Shown here piece after piece: positions 10,999 through 25,900 of a stretch of 64,000 nt of DNA. The stretch covers positions 23,543,063 to 23,607,062 of the forward strand of contig CM037458.1 of assembly GCA_021014325.1 (NCBI GenBank), read 5' to 3'. A model generated the notes under the pieces. It did no database searches. It had not been told where the DNA came from and was given only the letters and a program-made list of their open reading frames with translations. Position 1 is the stretch's first letter. Every line of letters starts with the position of its first letter. The translations under genes and the position numbers were made by a program. The DNA comes from Plazaster borealis. Lineage: Eukaryota > Echinodermata > Asteroidea > Forcipulatida > Labidiasteridae.

Positions 10999-13900
10999 GT
11001 AAGTTGAGAGCTTTTAGCTGCGAAATGTTGTGTAGGAAATGCGCAAATTTGTTACTAAAAAGGGTGCAATGCAACGTTAACGTACAGTACAGTAGATTGA
11101 TGGGAAATGCCGTCTTTTTCCGACACCACTGCAACTTACTAGCTACGGACGTGTACAATCTACAAACAATACAAGTTGTAATTATTTTATATTATTTAAT
11201 AATAACTAACTTGAGTTTTGTGGAATTATAGTTTTTTAATAAGTTTGGATTTGTTACAAGAAAATTTTGTGTTCAATCAATATATCGTAGGAGGTCCTGT
11301 TTTCAGGGCGTCCCTGAAATCGATGCAAATCTTTTACCTCTCTGCGCGCGATGTAAACAGTCCCTAGATACAATTTTTGTGGTTTGACTTGCCAAGCAAA
11401 GAGTCTCCTCTCCTTTGACCAAAACTTAGAATTATGTGAGGCTCCACTGGCAAGTTGCACTTGTATTGCAAAAATGTGTGGTATTTTAGGCATTTCTACA
11501 AGGTACAAAAATATGTCATACTGTCGGGGCCATAAAAAAAATTTGCCCGCCGAAAAAGTTTCATCGAACAATTTTTCAATTCACAATTCACGATGATAAA
11601 ATCATGTGACTTAAAATTCTTCTGAGCATTCTGGGGAAAAAAAATACAGAGGCTTAAAGAAGCCATGTGCCTTATATCATTTTCTAACAGTCTGGAGAAT
11701 TTTTTTTTAAACCCTCATATCATTTATTATTAATAACATTAAAATTTAAACATTGGCTTGGTGATTCAAATATCACTGTTTATTGATATGCTTTATTTTA
11801 AATGTTAAGAAACATAAAAAGATTCAAAACTTTTTTAAAAATCAGATTTGAAAGCCAAGACTTATTGACACTTTTTTTAAATATTTTTTAAAAAAAAGTT
11901 TTTGCAAATTACCATCGTAATTTTTAAAATTAAATAAAAAATATTTTGAATAAAATGAAGACAACTGCTGGCTATAGAGTCATACACAACATCTCACAGA
12001 ACACTTGAAGTCACTGCAGATGTTTCTTCTGCTTATGGCTTCACCAGGACACCATACTTTCTTGTTTGCCTCGAAAACAGGTCAAACTCAAAACACGGGG
12101 ACGCTATTGAAGTCATCGAAGATCGGTGCGTGGTGTGAAAGTTTCAATGTCTATCAAGTTTTAATATATTTTTACATACTTCTTATAAACAGAGGAAGGT
12201 AATTAGGGCATCAGTTGATATATGGCATCATTATTTTTTTTTCAATTCAAAGAAAAAGGCATAGTACATCGAAAACCGGACACGGGAGGATATAATTATA
12301 AATAAAAAATAGGCATTGTTGACATTTTTTGTTTCAATTAATTAATAATAATAAACATGATAAATAGTAATAAATAGAGCTCATTTTCACTTTCTTTGCA
12401 AATGCAAGTAATTGAATTAAACTTGTCATGCATAAATTTGTGAACTAATTTCAACATGTAAATATTAACGCATAGGCCTACCATTTTAAAAGATTAAAGT
12501 ACACACAAAGTAGCCCCATTAATAGTGCCAAATTCTCTGGACTTCCTCCGATCCTTGGCCCTACGCCCACGTACCTCCAGGAGGTGACATTTGTTTTCGA
12601 AAAGAAACTCACGTTTTATGCCGAGATTTTTTCCCCAGTTGTCACTTATTGTAGCTCATTTGTGGACAGCACATTAATTCGAAAAAGAGCTTGCTCTTTT
12701 TGGTGTAATTTATGAAGAAAATCGGCGGCGTTACTGACACGGTTTGACTGCCCGGCATCCGCGATTTTGCTAATGCGCTATGGTCTTGGTGCAAGACGTT
12801 TCTCGTTTACCTTCTACGCACAGCGCGGCCGACGACCCGCTCATTCAACTCGCCAATAGCGCGCGCCACGAACACCTGATTTTAGCCCACGAACCGCCCC
12901 CCGCGCACTATTGGCGAGGGGGCGTAGGGCCAAGGATCGGAGGAAGTCCAGAGAATTTGGCACTATTAATGGGGCTACACACAAAGTAGCTTTGTTATAG
13001 TAAAAATTTCTTTTTATCAAATATATTAAAATTTTACATCAAATTAAAGGTCTCCTCAGGAATAATTCAGTGGTGCAAATCCCACTGTCATGGGTGCTTT
13101 CGTTAATGAGTTATGCCTTCCAAAAGACAACAAACACGCGGCACCCTTCTGGCCGCCGACTGAGGTACAGAAATTGTTAAATTGAGACCACCCACACTAC
13201 TAAAGCTTACCAGCCCTATCCCTAACGCGCACTCAAAGGTTCAAAAATGAGATTTTACCGAATACTTGGTTTAATTAAAACCTCCGTAAACTGCATGCGC
13301 GACCTCGCACTGGAACAAAATCCAACTTTTCATCCTCAAAAATGGACAAGGATTAAACTGATATAGGTTTGACAGCATACCCCACCGTCGCTGAATGTAT
13401 AGAAAAACCTCTTTTTTGTGTGCGGCCAGAATAGGAAATGTCAATATCGCGCGACCTCTAACATAGCTACACAAAGCGCAAACCGCGTGCGAGTAAAAAC
13501 TGAAATGATCAATGAATGGTCCACAATTGTTTGGACAGGGGTTCTAACTTCTAGTTATCAGTCTAAATTGATGCTCATGTAAACATTTAACAAAATGTAA
13601 ACCAAAAAGAGGCGAAGTTCTTTATTTAAATAAATGAAAATTAGAGTGAACTTAGCTTGTGCGTTTAGGGTTATTTTTGTAAACGTGTAACCGTTTCTGA
13701 AACGGTAGGTTACATGTGTAAAGGTTCGTTTCAAAAACAAAATTTAGAGTTATAAAAAGATTGTTTACACGACCGCATATGTGATCAAAGCAATGGGTCC
13801 TCATCACAGCATTTGGACTTCGTGCAATCACTCTGCACAAAAACCCAACCCAAAACAAGAAGAACAAGAAACAAATCTTGCATTAGGATTTGGCCGAGTA

Positions 13901-16900
13901 CAAACAAAAATTGTAAAACCTTACAAGGTGCTGTGTTAATGGTACAAGGTGCTGTGTTAATGGGTCTCATAATTCAATCATAGCTCTATACTCTGTCATG
14001 AGGATAATGAGCACTTTGAGGCTTCTCATGCTTAACAATTTAAATTATTCATTTTGCTCTCATTGTCATGAAATATTTGTAGCGTGTCATGGCCAAGCGG
14101 TCTAGTGCACCAGGCTCAAATTCTGGTGGTTTAGTCAGGGGGATGTGGGTTCATTACACATGAGTCACTACCGGGATTTGAACCAGGTTCCACTACCGGG
14201 ATTAAAACCGGGTTCAAATCCCGGTAGTGACATGTGTGTCCATGGGCAAGATGCTTTACTATATAATTGCTTGACTTCACCCAGGGGTATAAACTGGTAC
14301 CTGAGAGGGTTGAGGTTGATATTGTGTTTGAAAAAGCCTTCAGAGCACCACAGCAGCCCAAGGCTGTTCACTCCCCAGGGAGCTGAGAAAGATTACAGGA
14401 ATGTTATCGATCCAATCACCGGGGCACTAGTGTAAAGCGCATTGAGACATTATTGTGCAATATAAAAACTAGTTTTTATAATTTATATGCGCTATATAAG
14501 AACTAGTTACTATTATTATTGTTATTATTATAATAAATTAGATAAAGTGCTATATAAAAGTTGCGTATTATTATAATATCTTTATATACAGCTGTGCAAG
14601 ACTTCGTCATGTGCAATCATTCTTAGGATCAGGAGCGAACAAAGAGACTTCAGATGGAACAGATGCAATATTATGCATCCTAGGAATAGATAGCAGGTAA
14701 ATGGTTGCCCCTTCCCCCCCCAATCCTCACTCCCCACTCCCCTCCCATTCAATTTTTTATTAAATTATTAAAACTTTATCTACATTTTAATAATTTAAAC
14801 TTTGTATTTGTGCATTTCCATCTCTGAAGCCCTTAAAGCAACTGTATACGTTTGGTAATGACTCTGAAAATTAATGGCAATAAAAACTTACGTGCAAGAA
14901 GTACTGCAGCTTTGGATAGTGTAATGCATTTTGAGAAACTTTTCACTTCAAAAAACTGTGGTTATGGAAAAAGATATCACTTTTTATCCCCAAAAAAGTT
15001 GAATCTGAGAAGCATTACTGCAGTAACGTTTCTCAGATTGTGTATTCCAATTGAAGATTATTCTTCCTGCGTGGACATAACGGCTCCAGATTTTCGGCAT
15101 TATCTCAAAAATGCTACCGCCTTTTGAAATGAAATTTCACATGTTAGTTTTATGGTATCTACAACTATATAGGATTGAAACAAACAGTGGATTCAAATTA
15201 CCAAATGTATACAATCCCTTTAAAGTTTTATTTTTATTTTTATAATAGCACTATTGTTACCAATTGCCAAGCAATATTCCCACTTGAATTTCTACCATGT
15301 TTACATTATAGTCACCATGACGATTTAGCCAAATCAAAATAATATCTTAGAAAATTTGTTTGTTTTTAACCGAATGAAAACACACATATTTCTTTTGTTA
15401 TCTCATTGAGAGTTTCCTTTTGTATGCGATTTCAAATGTATGTCATCTGATTTCCAAAGATATAATGAAGGCTGCCGTGAGCTGGCAAATTATTTGCTGT
15501 TTGGATTTCTGGACTTGAGAAAAGATGATTTAGAAAGGTAAGTTTGAAGCTATTTTCCCATATAACCTTATCAACTTGCATCAGCAATTTAAAATATTCA
15601 TTTTTCTCGCATTTTCATTCATTATTTTTGTTTTGCGCTAAAGTGGTTTTCTTGCTAATATTGTGGGTCATTTTCTAAATTGCAGATCTAGCCTGGAGGA
15701 GGATATAGCAGATGGTATGTCATATATTTTATTTTACTTGTTGTTTTGACTATTTGTATCATGAACAATGATCAGTACTTCGGTTCAGGCAGGCAACTTT
15801 GAAGTTGATCAGCTGATTTTCTCTTTTTTTTGTTTCTCAGCTGTTCCATTGAAAATTGAGAAACAGTACAATCTTGTTGTGCCTGGAATTTTCCTCTTTG
15901 TGTTGTTTAGTTTGTTTGTTAATTTGTTTTTTGACAAACTGCAGTTGCGTGCCTGTAGCAAGGATAATCAGTTGATTGTTTTGCCAAGGATTTCAGGGGT
16001 TCTCCCCAGGATTTTCCAAAACTGGGGGGCATTCTGGACCCAAAATTTGGAAGTTTGGCCAAGCAAGTGAATTGAAACAAGGTCCTCGGAATGTTTTTTT
16101 TCTGGGTGTTTATCTTTGATTTTAAAAGCCCAACTGTGCAATCTCAGGCATTCTAAATGGTGTTATTGTCTCGATTCTCTAGCTTACAATGTATGCATGG
16201 GGAGAACCCGGGATATTGTGGCTTTTCATATCCAGCTTGTTTTGCTTTTGGGGTAATCAAATCCTATTTCCTTGACTAAAGAAGTATTTCAGATTGGCAT
16301 AATTCTAAGGAGTATTGGTATGAACTTTTTTAATCAGTGGTTTCCAGATTATAACTAATCAAGTTTGTTGCTTGGTAACAGTCCCGTACTTTGTCTTTTA
16401 AGGGTGTGCATAACATTGGTATGATTAGAATTATAAACGTTCACAGATTTGCACATAACTTCCCATGGTATAAAGATGGTCATGGTGGAAAACTTCATTT
16501 GAAGTAGTTTTACCTGAAATGCTATAGCTTTTGAGAAATAAGTAAAACAAATTTTCGTCCTGACTGTGTGTTTTTTTCTTCAGAAAATCCGACTTCCAAC
16601 TATTTTTGTTAAGATTAAAGCTATGCCAGTTAACACATTTGAGTTAGGTAACTTTTGCATAATAGCTTAAAGCAGTTTGTTGCTTTAACTGATTTGCATG
16701 GCCCTTTTGTTTTTCACACCAAACTTCAACATCATTTTTAAAAACAAGCTAAATTTGTGGGTCCTTTTCAGGCAATTTTAATTTTGCTCTTTCTAACGTA
16801 CAATTTCAGACCTCTCATCCCTCTGGATTATTTGTTGAAAATTTTCCCTGCTAACTAAAAAAGGATTTTTATCAATATAGCTTAAATTGTCACTATCAGA

Positions 16901-19900
16901 AAACATAGACATAACGAAGAAAAATCACCGAAATTGTATTAATTTTAGCTGGGACTCGACTGCATGTTCTGCAGTGTTTCCATGTCATCAAGATTTCAAT
17001 CTATTTTGTATAATTTGTATTGCTTAGTGTGCGGAGAGAATGAACTATGTCAATTTTCTCTGTTTTCAGATCTTATTCTTCTGATCAAGAAAGACAGTGT
17101 CCATGTACACTACACTCCATCAGACTACAGTTACATCATCCCTTATGTAGCACACTGGCCAAACCTTCATCTTCATTGTCTGACCGACACTGAGGTAAGA
17201 CAAAACCTTGGCACAAATCCTTGACGTTGCATACTTGACACATAAAAATCCAGCCTTCTACAATCAAACATGTCTTTGTAATTCAATTGTATGTGAGGAT
17301 GTTATTCTTACCTATTCTTACTCCTTTGTTTGTTTTTAATTGACAATTTCTGTGATGTCCTACAAAAAACAATAAATAGAACAGGACAAGAAATTAAAGA
17401 CAGACTAGAATCAGAAAAAAACAATGACTCCAAGGCATTGTCGATGATAACACAATAAAGCTAAAAACAACTGATTTCGGTTGAGGTCCTCTACATTCAA
17501 AAGTACATTGATTGTTGGTGCTGGTGGTTGGTTTATTCATTCAAAATATCAAATGGCTCCAGGACTGAATTATGGGACATTTTGTAGATCGAGTACAAAA
17601 ACATAAAAGCTAGTCGAAAAAGAAACAAGAAAATACATGTAAATGAGCACCGGACTCCTGAAGAAATTTTTTTTTGAAATTACTACTTTATTAACAAATT
17701 GTTGAAATAAACAATATGACCAATGAAAAAAATAATAAATAATTACTATGATGTTGGTATCTGACTAACCCTGCAGGCTTTGCGCTTAAGTTTTTTGTAG
17801 AGTAGCCCATCAGGCTAGTAAACTGTGTGTTTTATTTGCCACCAGGAAGTTTTAGTAGCCCAGACTATAAACATGTTTGTCATAAATGGATGTATCTTTC
17901 TGATGTATTAATGGTACATGTAGCAATCACAACCAGTTAAATGGTCAAAAGAAGTTACATTCACATACTCAAAAATAAACTAACAAATTTTTAAAATTTG
18001 TTCTTCATATCTGAAAAGGAAGAAATTTGAGTATTTTAAACAAGTAGGTTTCACAGTTTTTAGTAGCCCACAGGGCAAGTTGAGAAGTGGTGTTTACTAG
18101 CCTGTAGCAGGTTTTACTAGACAATGTACGCCGTTAAGGGCTAGTGTTAAGGGTTAGGGTTAGGGGTGAGCCCTGCACTGTGAAAGAGGATTGGGTTCAA
18201 GTTCCCTTGTAGATGGGCCTTTGTTGATGTGACATTGATTCAGGCTTCAAGTTTCTGCCCAAATGAATACCAATAACTAGTGGTATGTAGTAAATCAAAC
18301 GGATGGTCACTGCTCATTGGCATTTCCCCTTTGATTAAATTGCCTGAGATACCCCTGAGCTCATGTACTTTTCTAGTCGAGAAAAAGCTCTTGGAGTTTA
18401 GGAAATCACTGCACATGAGTTCACCATAAAAGTCTTGGTATTTTACTTGACCTTGTTTTTTATTTCTTGAGTGGGGTGAAAAAAACAGTTAGAAAAGTGA
18501 TTTACAATTTGAAATGTATGTAAATATTTTTTCAGCAATTAAACCCTTGATGGTTTTATATTGACAGACTGTTCATTTTCCCCTCTTTTTTTCTCTTTTT
18601 TTTCATTATTTTTCTGATGGTCAAAAAATTATCTTTTCTTTCTTTTCCTTCAAGGAAAGCTGCTCACTTTCCACAACAATTTATTTTCTTTCCATCAAGA
18701 AAACTACAGTTTTGTTTTAAACAAAGCATTAGTTGAGAAATAATACGGAGGATGTGCCTTAAAAGTTTCCAGCGCTCTTAAGAGCTCTGAATGTTTGTAT
18801 TCTTGTATCCGTGTGTACACCCTTGATATCCTAATGGAGTCAAGTACTACTGGCCGCATTTTTCTTGAAGTGGTTCTCGCAGATCCTACACACCCTAACA
18901 ATGAACCAAATACTTACTGGCATGGTTACCACTCTATAGACGATTGACCTTTTTTGTCCGGGTGTCTTTTTATAGTATTTCCTCCAGGGATGAAAATGAG
19001 TTCCAAATGTGACTTAATTAATAGTGTGAAACCTTAGCCTAAGGGGACTGTTTGGTAGAGTGTAATAACACGTTGCCATGGCAATACATTTTCATTTAAA
19101 GTGCATTTCAGGGGCATTTGTCTGTGAATTGATAATTGACGCATTTAAGAGCTTCTGAGTTTGACTTATTTCACATTATGAAAGTACTTCAGAACTCGCA
19201 GGGATTTTTCCTGTGCAATATTTTATTTCATTTCGGCCATTCTTAACCACTTCAGAACTATATTAAAAAATCTTTACTGTGCTTCTGAATGGTATTATTT
19301 TTCAGAACTTTTTCGGAACATCCAAAGTATTTTTTTTGTCTTGAGAGTATCATGGTTTCACATTGCAACCCTGATAATGAAAGACAACAAACGTTGTCAT
19401 AAAATGCACCAGGAATAATGAGTGTCTCACCATGAATACTCCTGTACCTTGGCCGTCAGCCCTGACGGATAGTCTGCCATGGTTTGCTGGAATACAATGA
19501 TAAACAATTGTAATCTCTTGTAATCCTCGCTTTTACCACAAAAGGACTAATCTCTTGAATCAAGGATTTCACAATAACCCCTGGAAAAAAGGAGATTTCC
19601 AGTATGAATTCCAGTACCCTTTGTCCCTCATTTGTACGAGGGAAACGAAGTGTAGCAAGGTAGGTGTATTGCCTGTGCATGCTACACAACTGATTGTAGA
19701 GGGGGGATGTAATTATTTGTCAACCGGTCAACTGACCACGACCAAAAGAGGATAATCCGAAATTGTTCCATTTGCCATAAACATCCACCATTAAGTTTGG
19801 CTGAAACAGTCGTCATCCAGCGTCAAGTGGTTAATCATCATCTTGTTTTCCTCTTACAGAACCAGGAGGATGAGGAAGCTGCAGAGAACTTCAAAGTCCT

Positions 19901-22900
19901 CAGCTTCATTGAGATGGTTCGTGGTGTTCCAACTATCGGAGTGCCATTTTATGCCAGAGGTAAATCTAACTGTGTCATTATCCAATATTGTTATTATTAT
20001 TATTATTAAATATTTCTGGTAATGAAACCAAGGATGCCTCCTAAGTAACTTAATCACTGTAGCTCACAAGCCTGAGGAAACGTGTAAACAAGGGTGCTTG
20101 CTATTTGAACCAGAAACACCAGGGTTAACCCCTACTCTTCCATGATAGTTCTGGGTTTTATTTACGTGCACTACCAATCCTAGTACACGGGACTTACGGC
20201 TTTATTTTCCATCCGAAGGACAAAGCAATTATGGTAAAGTATCTTGCTCAAGGGCACAAGTTCCTTGACTGGGTCTCGAACCCACACTCTGCTGATTAGA
20301 AACACATCAGAGCTTGAGTCCGGTGCACTTAGTCGCTCGGCCATGACACGCCACTATATTCTGAAAAAAAGGTAATTGGTTTCCGCTCTCATTTACGAGC
20401 TACCATCCAGGGTGCTCAAACTTCAGCAAAAATATTCTCATACCATCAGGTTTTTATCTTTGAGCATTTAGGGAGTGTCTACAAAAATAGATCAGTTGGA
20501 ATGTTCTAAATGTTCTAATTGGAACGGTCAAGTATTTCAGCGGAGCGTTCCATTTGATCGTTCAAAATGCCAACACGCAATATTCTCTGTAGGAATGTTC
20601 TCGTAGTTCGGCACAATGTTCTCGTAGTTAGGCACAATGTCTGACCAGGCAGAACGTTCTGGCAGTCCACTGGATTGTGGGTGTATTTCTTTGCGCCTAG
20701 AATGTGCCTGACTTGAGACAGTTCCTTTACCAGGCTGTGATATAAGATCCAATCCGAAACATAAGGTACAATACTCTTTAAGTGTTTGGCTTGAATAACT
20801 TGTTTTTATTGATACAGCTTGCAGAATGAATGTATTGGATGGAAATATTGACCTGAAGTGATATTTATCCATCTTTAGGTCATATCGAACAGTTTGACTC
20901 TTTTGCTGTGGAGAAGTGGCCAATCATACAGGCATATGGATTTGAAGATTATGGCACGTAAGTATTGGTTACAGTAATAAGAAGCCACCATTAAAAAACA
21001 TTGATTATACCTTTTATACCAAAACTGGGTCAGCTTTATTTTTCAATTCAATTTAATTTAAACTCACATTTATTTCCATACTTCATGAAAATTTCCAAAC
21101 AGTACATAGCCAAAACATTAATTTAAAGGAGTAACCAAAAAAGCATTTTTTACAAAGCAGAAAATTAAATAAGTATGGAGGCATCATCTAGAAGCCGAGG
21201 CTTGTGGTGAGATGCCGGAAGGACAGACAAACAGAACGTAAACAGGAACAAGAATGTACGGACAGACAGGTTGAACAAAGACAGAACTGTCTTGTGATAC
21301 AAAGTTTTGCTAGAGTGCGATGAGCTAGATTGTGAGTTACAATAATTTAACAGTCGTATTCATCATTATTATTAGCAGTTATTATTATTATTATTTTTTT
21401 ATCATTTATTCATTATTTTTATATTTATTATATTCATACAATTTTTTTTTCCTTCAAGTTGAATTGTCAATGTTTTGTAATTTGTTTTTCTTCCCCCCTT
21501 TCTTTTGTGCTGTTTATTTTGTTTGTATGTATTTGTCAGTGGGCATTTCAATAAAAGCCTCCTTTTGGCTTCTGAAAATGCCCCCACATTGGTTTGCTCC
21601 CTCTTCAATAATGTTTTATTTTTTAAATTTGTTCTTGACTGTCTTGTATTTAAATTCTTGTCCTGTATTTGTTTACTTTTCTTTCATCTCTGCCAATATG
21701 GAAATAAATGTATAATTTATTTGAATTGAATTGAAAGAGAATTTTGCTCTCCAGAACGGCTGTTTCTTTTCCGAAGAGATTACTTTGACATTGTTTTCAC
21801 CTAGAACTTTTCATTTAATCCTTAAATATATTCACTATCACTTCCAAACATTGCATTATTTAACAAGACGACTGCCAAATAGAATTTTTATTTGTATATA
21901 TATTTTTTGTTTGGTCTCACAGGGGCGGTTTCTTCACGATGAAGCATAAGGTGAATTTTATTAAAGAGAAGATGCAATATTTATTGAATATATATTATAA
22001 TTATTTCAATACATTTTGGTATTCATCTCTCAAAGAATAAAACGTTAAAACTTCTTCAAGTAGGCTTCAAAACGTGCTGTTGTTACTTATAAACAAATTG
22101 GACTATCCTGTTAGTAGAAACACTAAGGTAAGCTCTGTTTTCACAGTATATGCGCTAGGTTTCTATTTATACACCTAGACGTAGAGATGCAAATTGTGGG
22201 TAAGTGTCTCGCTCAGAACACCATGACAATCATGTGTCTGGGATTCAAATCACCGTTCCGACATCGCTGTATCAGAACTTCAGGCGAGTACGCCAGACTG
22301 CTTGACCACACTTTGCATAACCCATGCCTCCTTTCTTCATCTTGATTAGATCATGGATGTATCGGAGACCCTATCTTCAATCTATGATATCATTGACCCA
22401 GTAGCTCTAGAGAACCTGACTACTCGGCAGCTACCGCTGTTTGAAAGACAATGGAAAGATTTACTGACCAACGTGGATGTCGCATTGTGAGTCAATTAAC
22501 GACAAATTATCTTTGTGCTTGTGGTTAAAGTTTTTGTTTGAGTGTGCATAAAGAATTCCTGTCCAATGAACACCCGAGGCGCAAGGTTATTTCATGGAAT
22601 CGACTTTTTATGCCGTCTTCAATTGTTATTATCTCATGCCTAACTCTTACTACCATTTAGTCTTGTCTCTAAGCGTGTGTGCATATTTACCCCACTTTGC
22701 CAGTGACAGTCAGGGCTCAAATTTTTTTTTTTTTTTTTTTTATTTATTTTTTTTTATTTTTTTTTTTTTACATAATTTGACTGAGCGCCTGACAGCAGCC
22801 ACTCAAATCAGCTCTGTATTTGTTTGTTAATTTCTTAGTATATTGCTCATTTTGTGTTCTTGTTCTTATACAACTGGATTTGTTACTACACCTGGAATCT

Positions 22901-25900
22901 ACAGGACTTTTTTCTGTGTGTCCTGGAGTCATCTGAGTTGTGAAAATAGTGATTTTCTGTTGGAATTTTTCACTGTCTCATTTGAAAATTCTGGTGTACA
23001 AAGCTAACACACACTTTGGTGGCTGCATGCTGTGCAGTCAGCCACCTCGTCCATGGACATTGTTCGCCCATCTGGGGACAATGGAGGTAAGTATCCTTTT
23101 TTTTCTCTCCCTGCTTGCTAGACCATTGTACTGCACTGACTCATCTGTGGTCAGCTTTGTTCCATCAGCATCAATTGTGCTTGGTGCTTGCATTCTGCCA
23201 AAGTCACAGCTAGGATTCATCCAGCATCGGAAATATTTGAAATGCCCTGTGTCATATTATGACAATTCCCCAGCCACTTTTCATTTGGAAATTGTGATCT
23301 TCGGTGACATTGCTGTAAATCCCGGCCCTGAAGCTGAAAATAACTCAAACTCAGCAGAAGCTAGTCCAAACTCTACAAATTCCTACTCACGTAACAAGCT
23401 TCTCAGTCTCCGTTATGCCCCATCCACACGTGCATCAACTCTGCCTTCCTGTAAATTTACATTGCAGAATCTTGGCCTTTTGTAAATCCCAGCACTGTTT
23501 ACCGACCTACACATCGTGGTAAAAAAGCTGGTCGCCGTAGAACTGTTCATAAACTCCCTATACCTGAAGTTACACCCCCATCTGTTCTAGCACCAGTGAC
23601 TCCTGCCAAGTCTCAACTCAGCCTTTGTGTTCTGAACACACAGTCCATCTGTAACAAGTATGACGATTTTGCTGATTTTGTTCTGCAAAAAGATCTGGAC
23701 CTTGTTGCCGTTTCAGAAACATGGCTTAGACCAGATGACAACTTAACATGTCGTCAGTGTACCCCTGCTGGCTACTACTTTCATCACATCCCAAGACCTC
23801 ACAAGACCGGTGGAGGAGTTGCAATACTGTACAGATCTACTTTATCTGTCTCTGCGAAAAGTAATGACGTCCAATACACAACTTTTGAATCTCTTCATGC
23901 TGAGGTTTCCGGAAACTCTAAATCTGTTCGCCTTGTCATTGTATACAGACCTGAAAGAGATTCTAACGGCCAACATGTGACTTTCTCAAGTTTTCTTAAG
24001 GAATTTGAGAATTTGATTTTAGAATATCTCCTTCATCCATCGGAAATCATCATCACTGGTGACTTTAACATTCATGTTGATGACATCCACAACACCAATG
24101 CAAACCAGTTTAAGCATCTACTTCAGGCTTTCGGTCTTACCCAGCATATCAAGGAGCCGAATCATCGTCTCGGTCATTGCCTGGACCTTGTCATAACTCG
24201 TGACATCACCCCACCCATTGTCTCAAACTTTGTTATTCTACCTGGATTCTCAGACCATTATGCAGTCATGTGTAACTTGAGTCTGTGCAAGCCCAAAGTC
24301 CCAACCGTCACTATAAAGAGCCGACAGTGGAAACATGTGAATTCTCCTGAAGTGTTCAGCGACATAGGAACTCATTTAGCAAAGCTGGAAATTGATCATG
24401 ACTGCTTGGATTCCTATGTCAGCCAATATGAGAGTACTATCAGTGACATCTTGGATAAATGAAAACAAGATCAGTCAAGGTCCGAACTGAAGTTTACTTG
24501 TTCAATGATGATATTAGTACAGCAAGAAAGATCTGTCGTCAACTTTAGAGGAAATGGCGTAAAAATGGCAAGTTAGAAATACTACGACAAGAATATCGCA
24601 ACCAATGTAAGGTAGTCAGGAATTTGATCAACCAGGCAAAGATCACCCATTATTCATCCCAAGTACAAGAATCCTCAGGAGATCAAGCTCTTCAAGATAA
24701 TTGGTAAGTTGTTGCTCAAACCCAAACCCCCGTCCTTCCATCCACTTACAATGATCAGGACTTGGCAAATGAATTCCAGAAATTCTTTGTCACCAAGATT
24801 TCAGACATCCGCTCATCTTTTACATCAGTCCCTTACAACGTGCCGCAGACATTGCCACATCTTCAACCAGAGTGTAGACTATCTGTGTTTGAGCCTGCCA
24901 CTGTTGCTGAGATTCAAAGGGTTATTATGAAATCTCCTTCAAAATCCTGTGAGCTGGATCCAGTGTCAACATCCATGATGAAGCAAAACATTGATATATT
25001 TTTACCCTACATCACTAATCTTGTAATCGAATCTCTCAGTTCTGGTTGTTTCCCGATAGCCTCAAAGTTTCCTACATCAGGCCGCTCATCAAGAAACCAA
25101 ACCTGGACAAGGAGATATTCAAAAACTACAGACCGGTTGCAAACTTAAAATATCTTGGAAAAGTCATCGAACGAGTAGTTTCATCACGCATTTCTGATCA
25201 CATTCATAATTTCAACCTGTCCGACGTGTTCCAGTCAGCATACAAGCCTTTCCATGGGACAGAAGCTGCACTAGTCCGTGTGAGCAACGATATTCTTTCT
25301 GCAATGGACAATGGTAACCTAACAGCACTAGTCCTGCTAGACTTGAGTGCTGCCTTTGACACTGTTGATCACAACATCCTTCTCTCTCGGCCCAGAATCA
25401 CCTTGGCATAGAGGACACAGCCCTAGCATGGTGCAAATCGTATCTCTACAATAGAACTCAGCATGTATGTATTGGCACCGCAATATCAGACCCTGTTGTT
25501 TTGAACTACTCTGTGCCACAGGGTCGGTACTGGGCCCGCAGTGGTTTACTGTACACTTTACCGATTCGTGACATCATCCTGAAATTTAATCTGAATTACC
25601 ATGTGCGACACTCAGCTATACATCACGTTTAAATCTTCTCAAGAAAACGCTGCATCTATTGCAAGACTTGAGAAATGCATCCAAGAGATTCGCGTTGGAC
25701 ACAAAAACTTCCTGAAGTTAAATGATGATAAGACAGAGTTCCTTCTATTTGGGTCACGTCAACAGTTAACAAAGGTTTCAGTGCCATACATTTCCATCGG
25801 TGATGCTCGGATAGCTCCCTCGCTGCAAGCTCGGAACTTAGGGGTTATTTTTGATTCATCGATGACACTTCAACCACACATCAACAACATCGTTCGTCTG

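Noticed and set aside
12005..12202. A possible extra exon between exons 1 and 2 (frame MKSLQMFLLLMASPGHHTF)
   Set aside because: Splice-like words exist (cactgcag, AACAG|gtcaaa), but phase and family similarity do not support it, and exons 1 and 2 join directly in phase.
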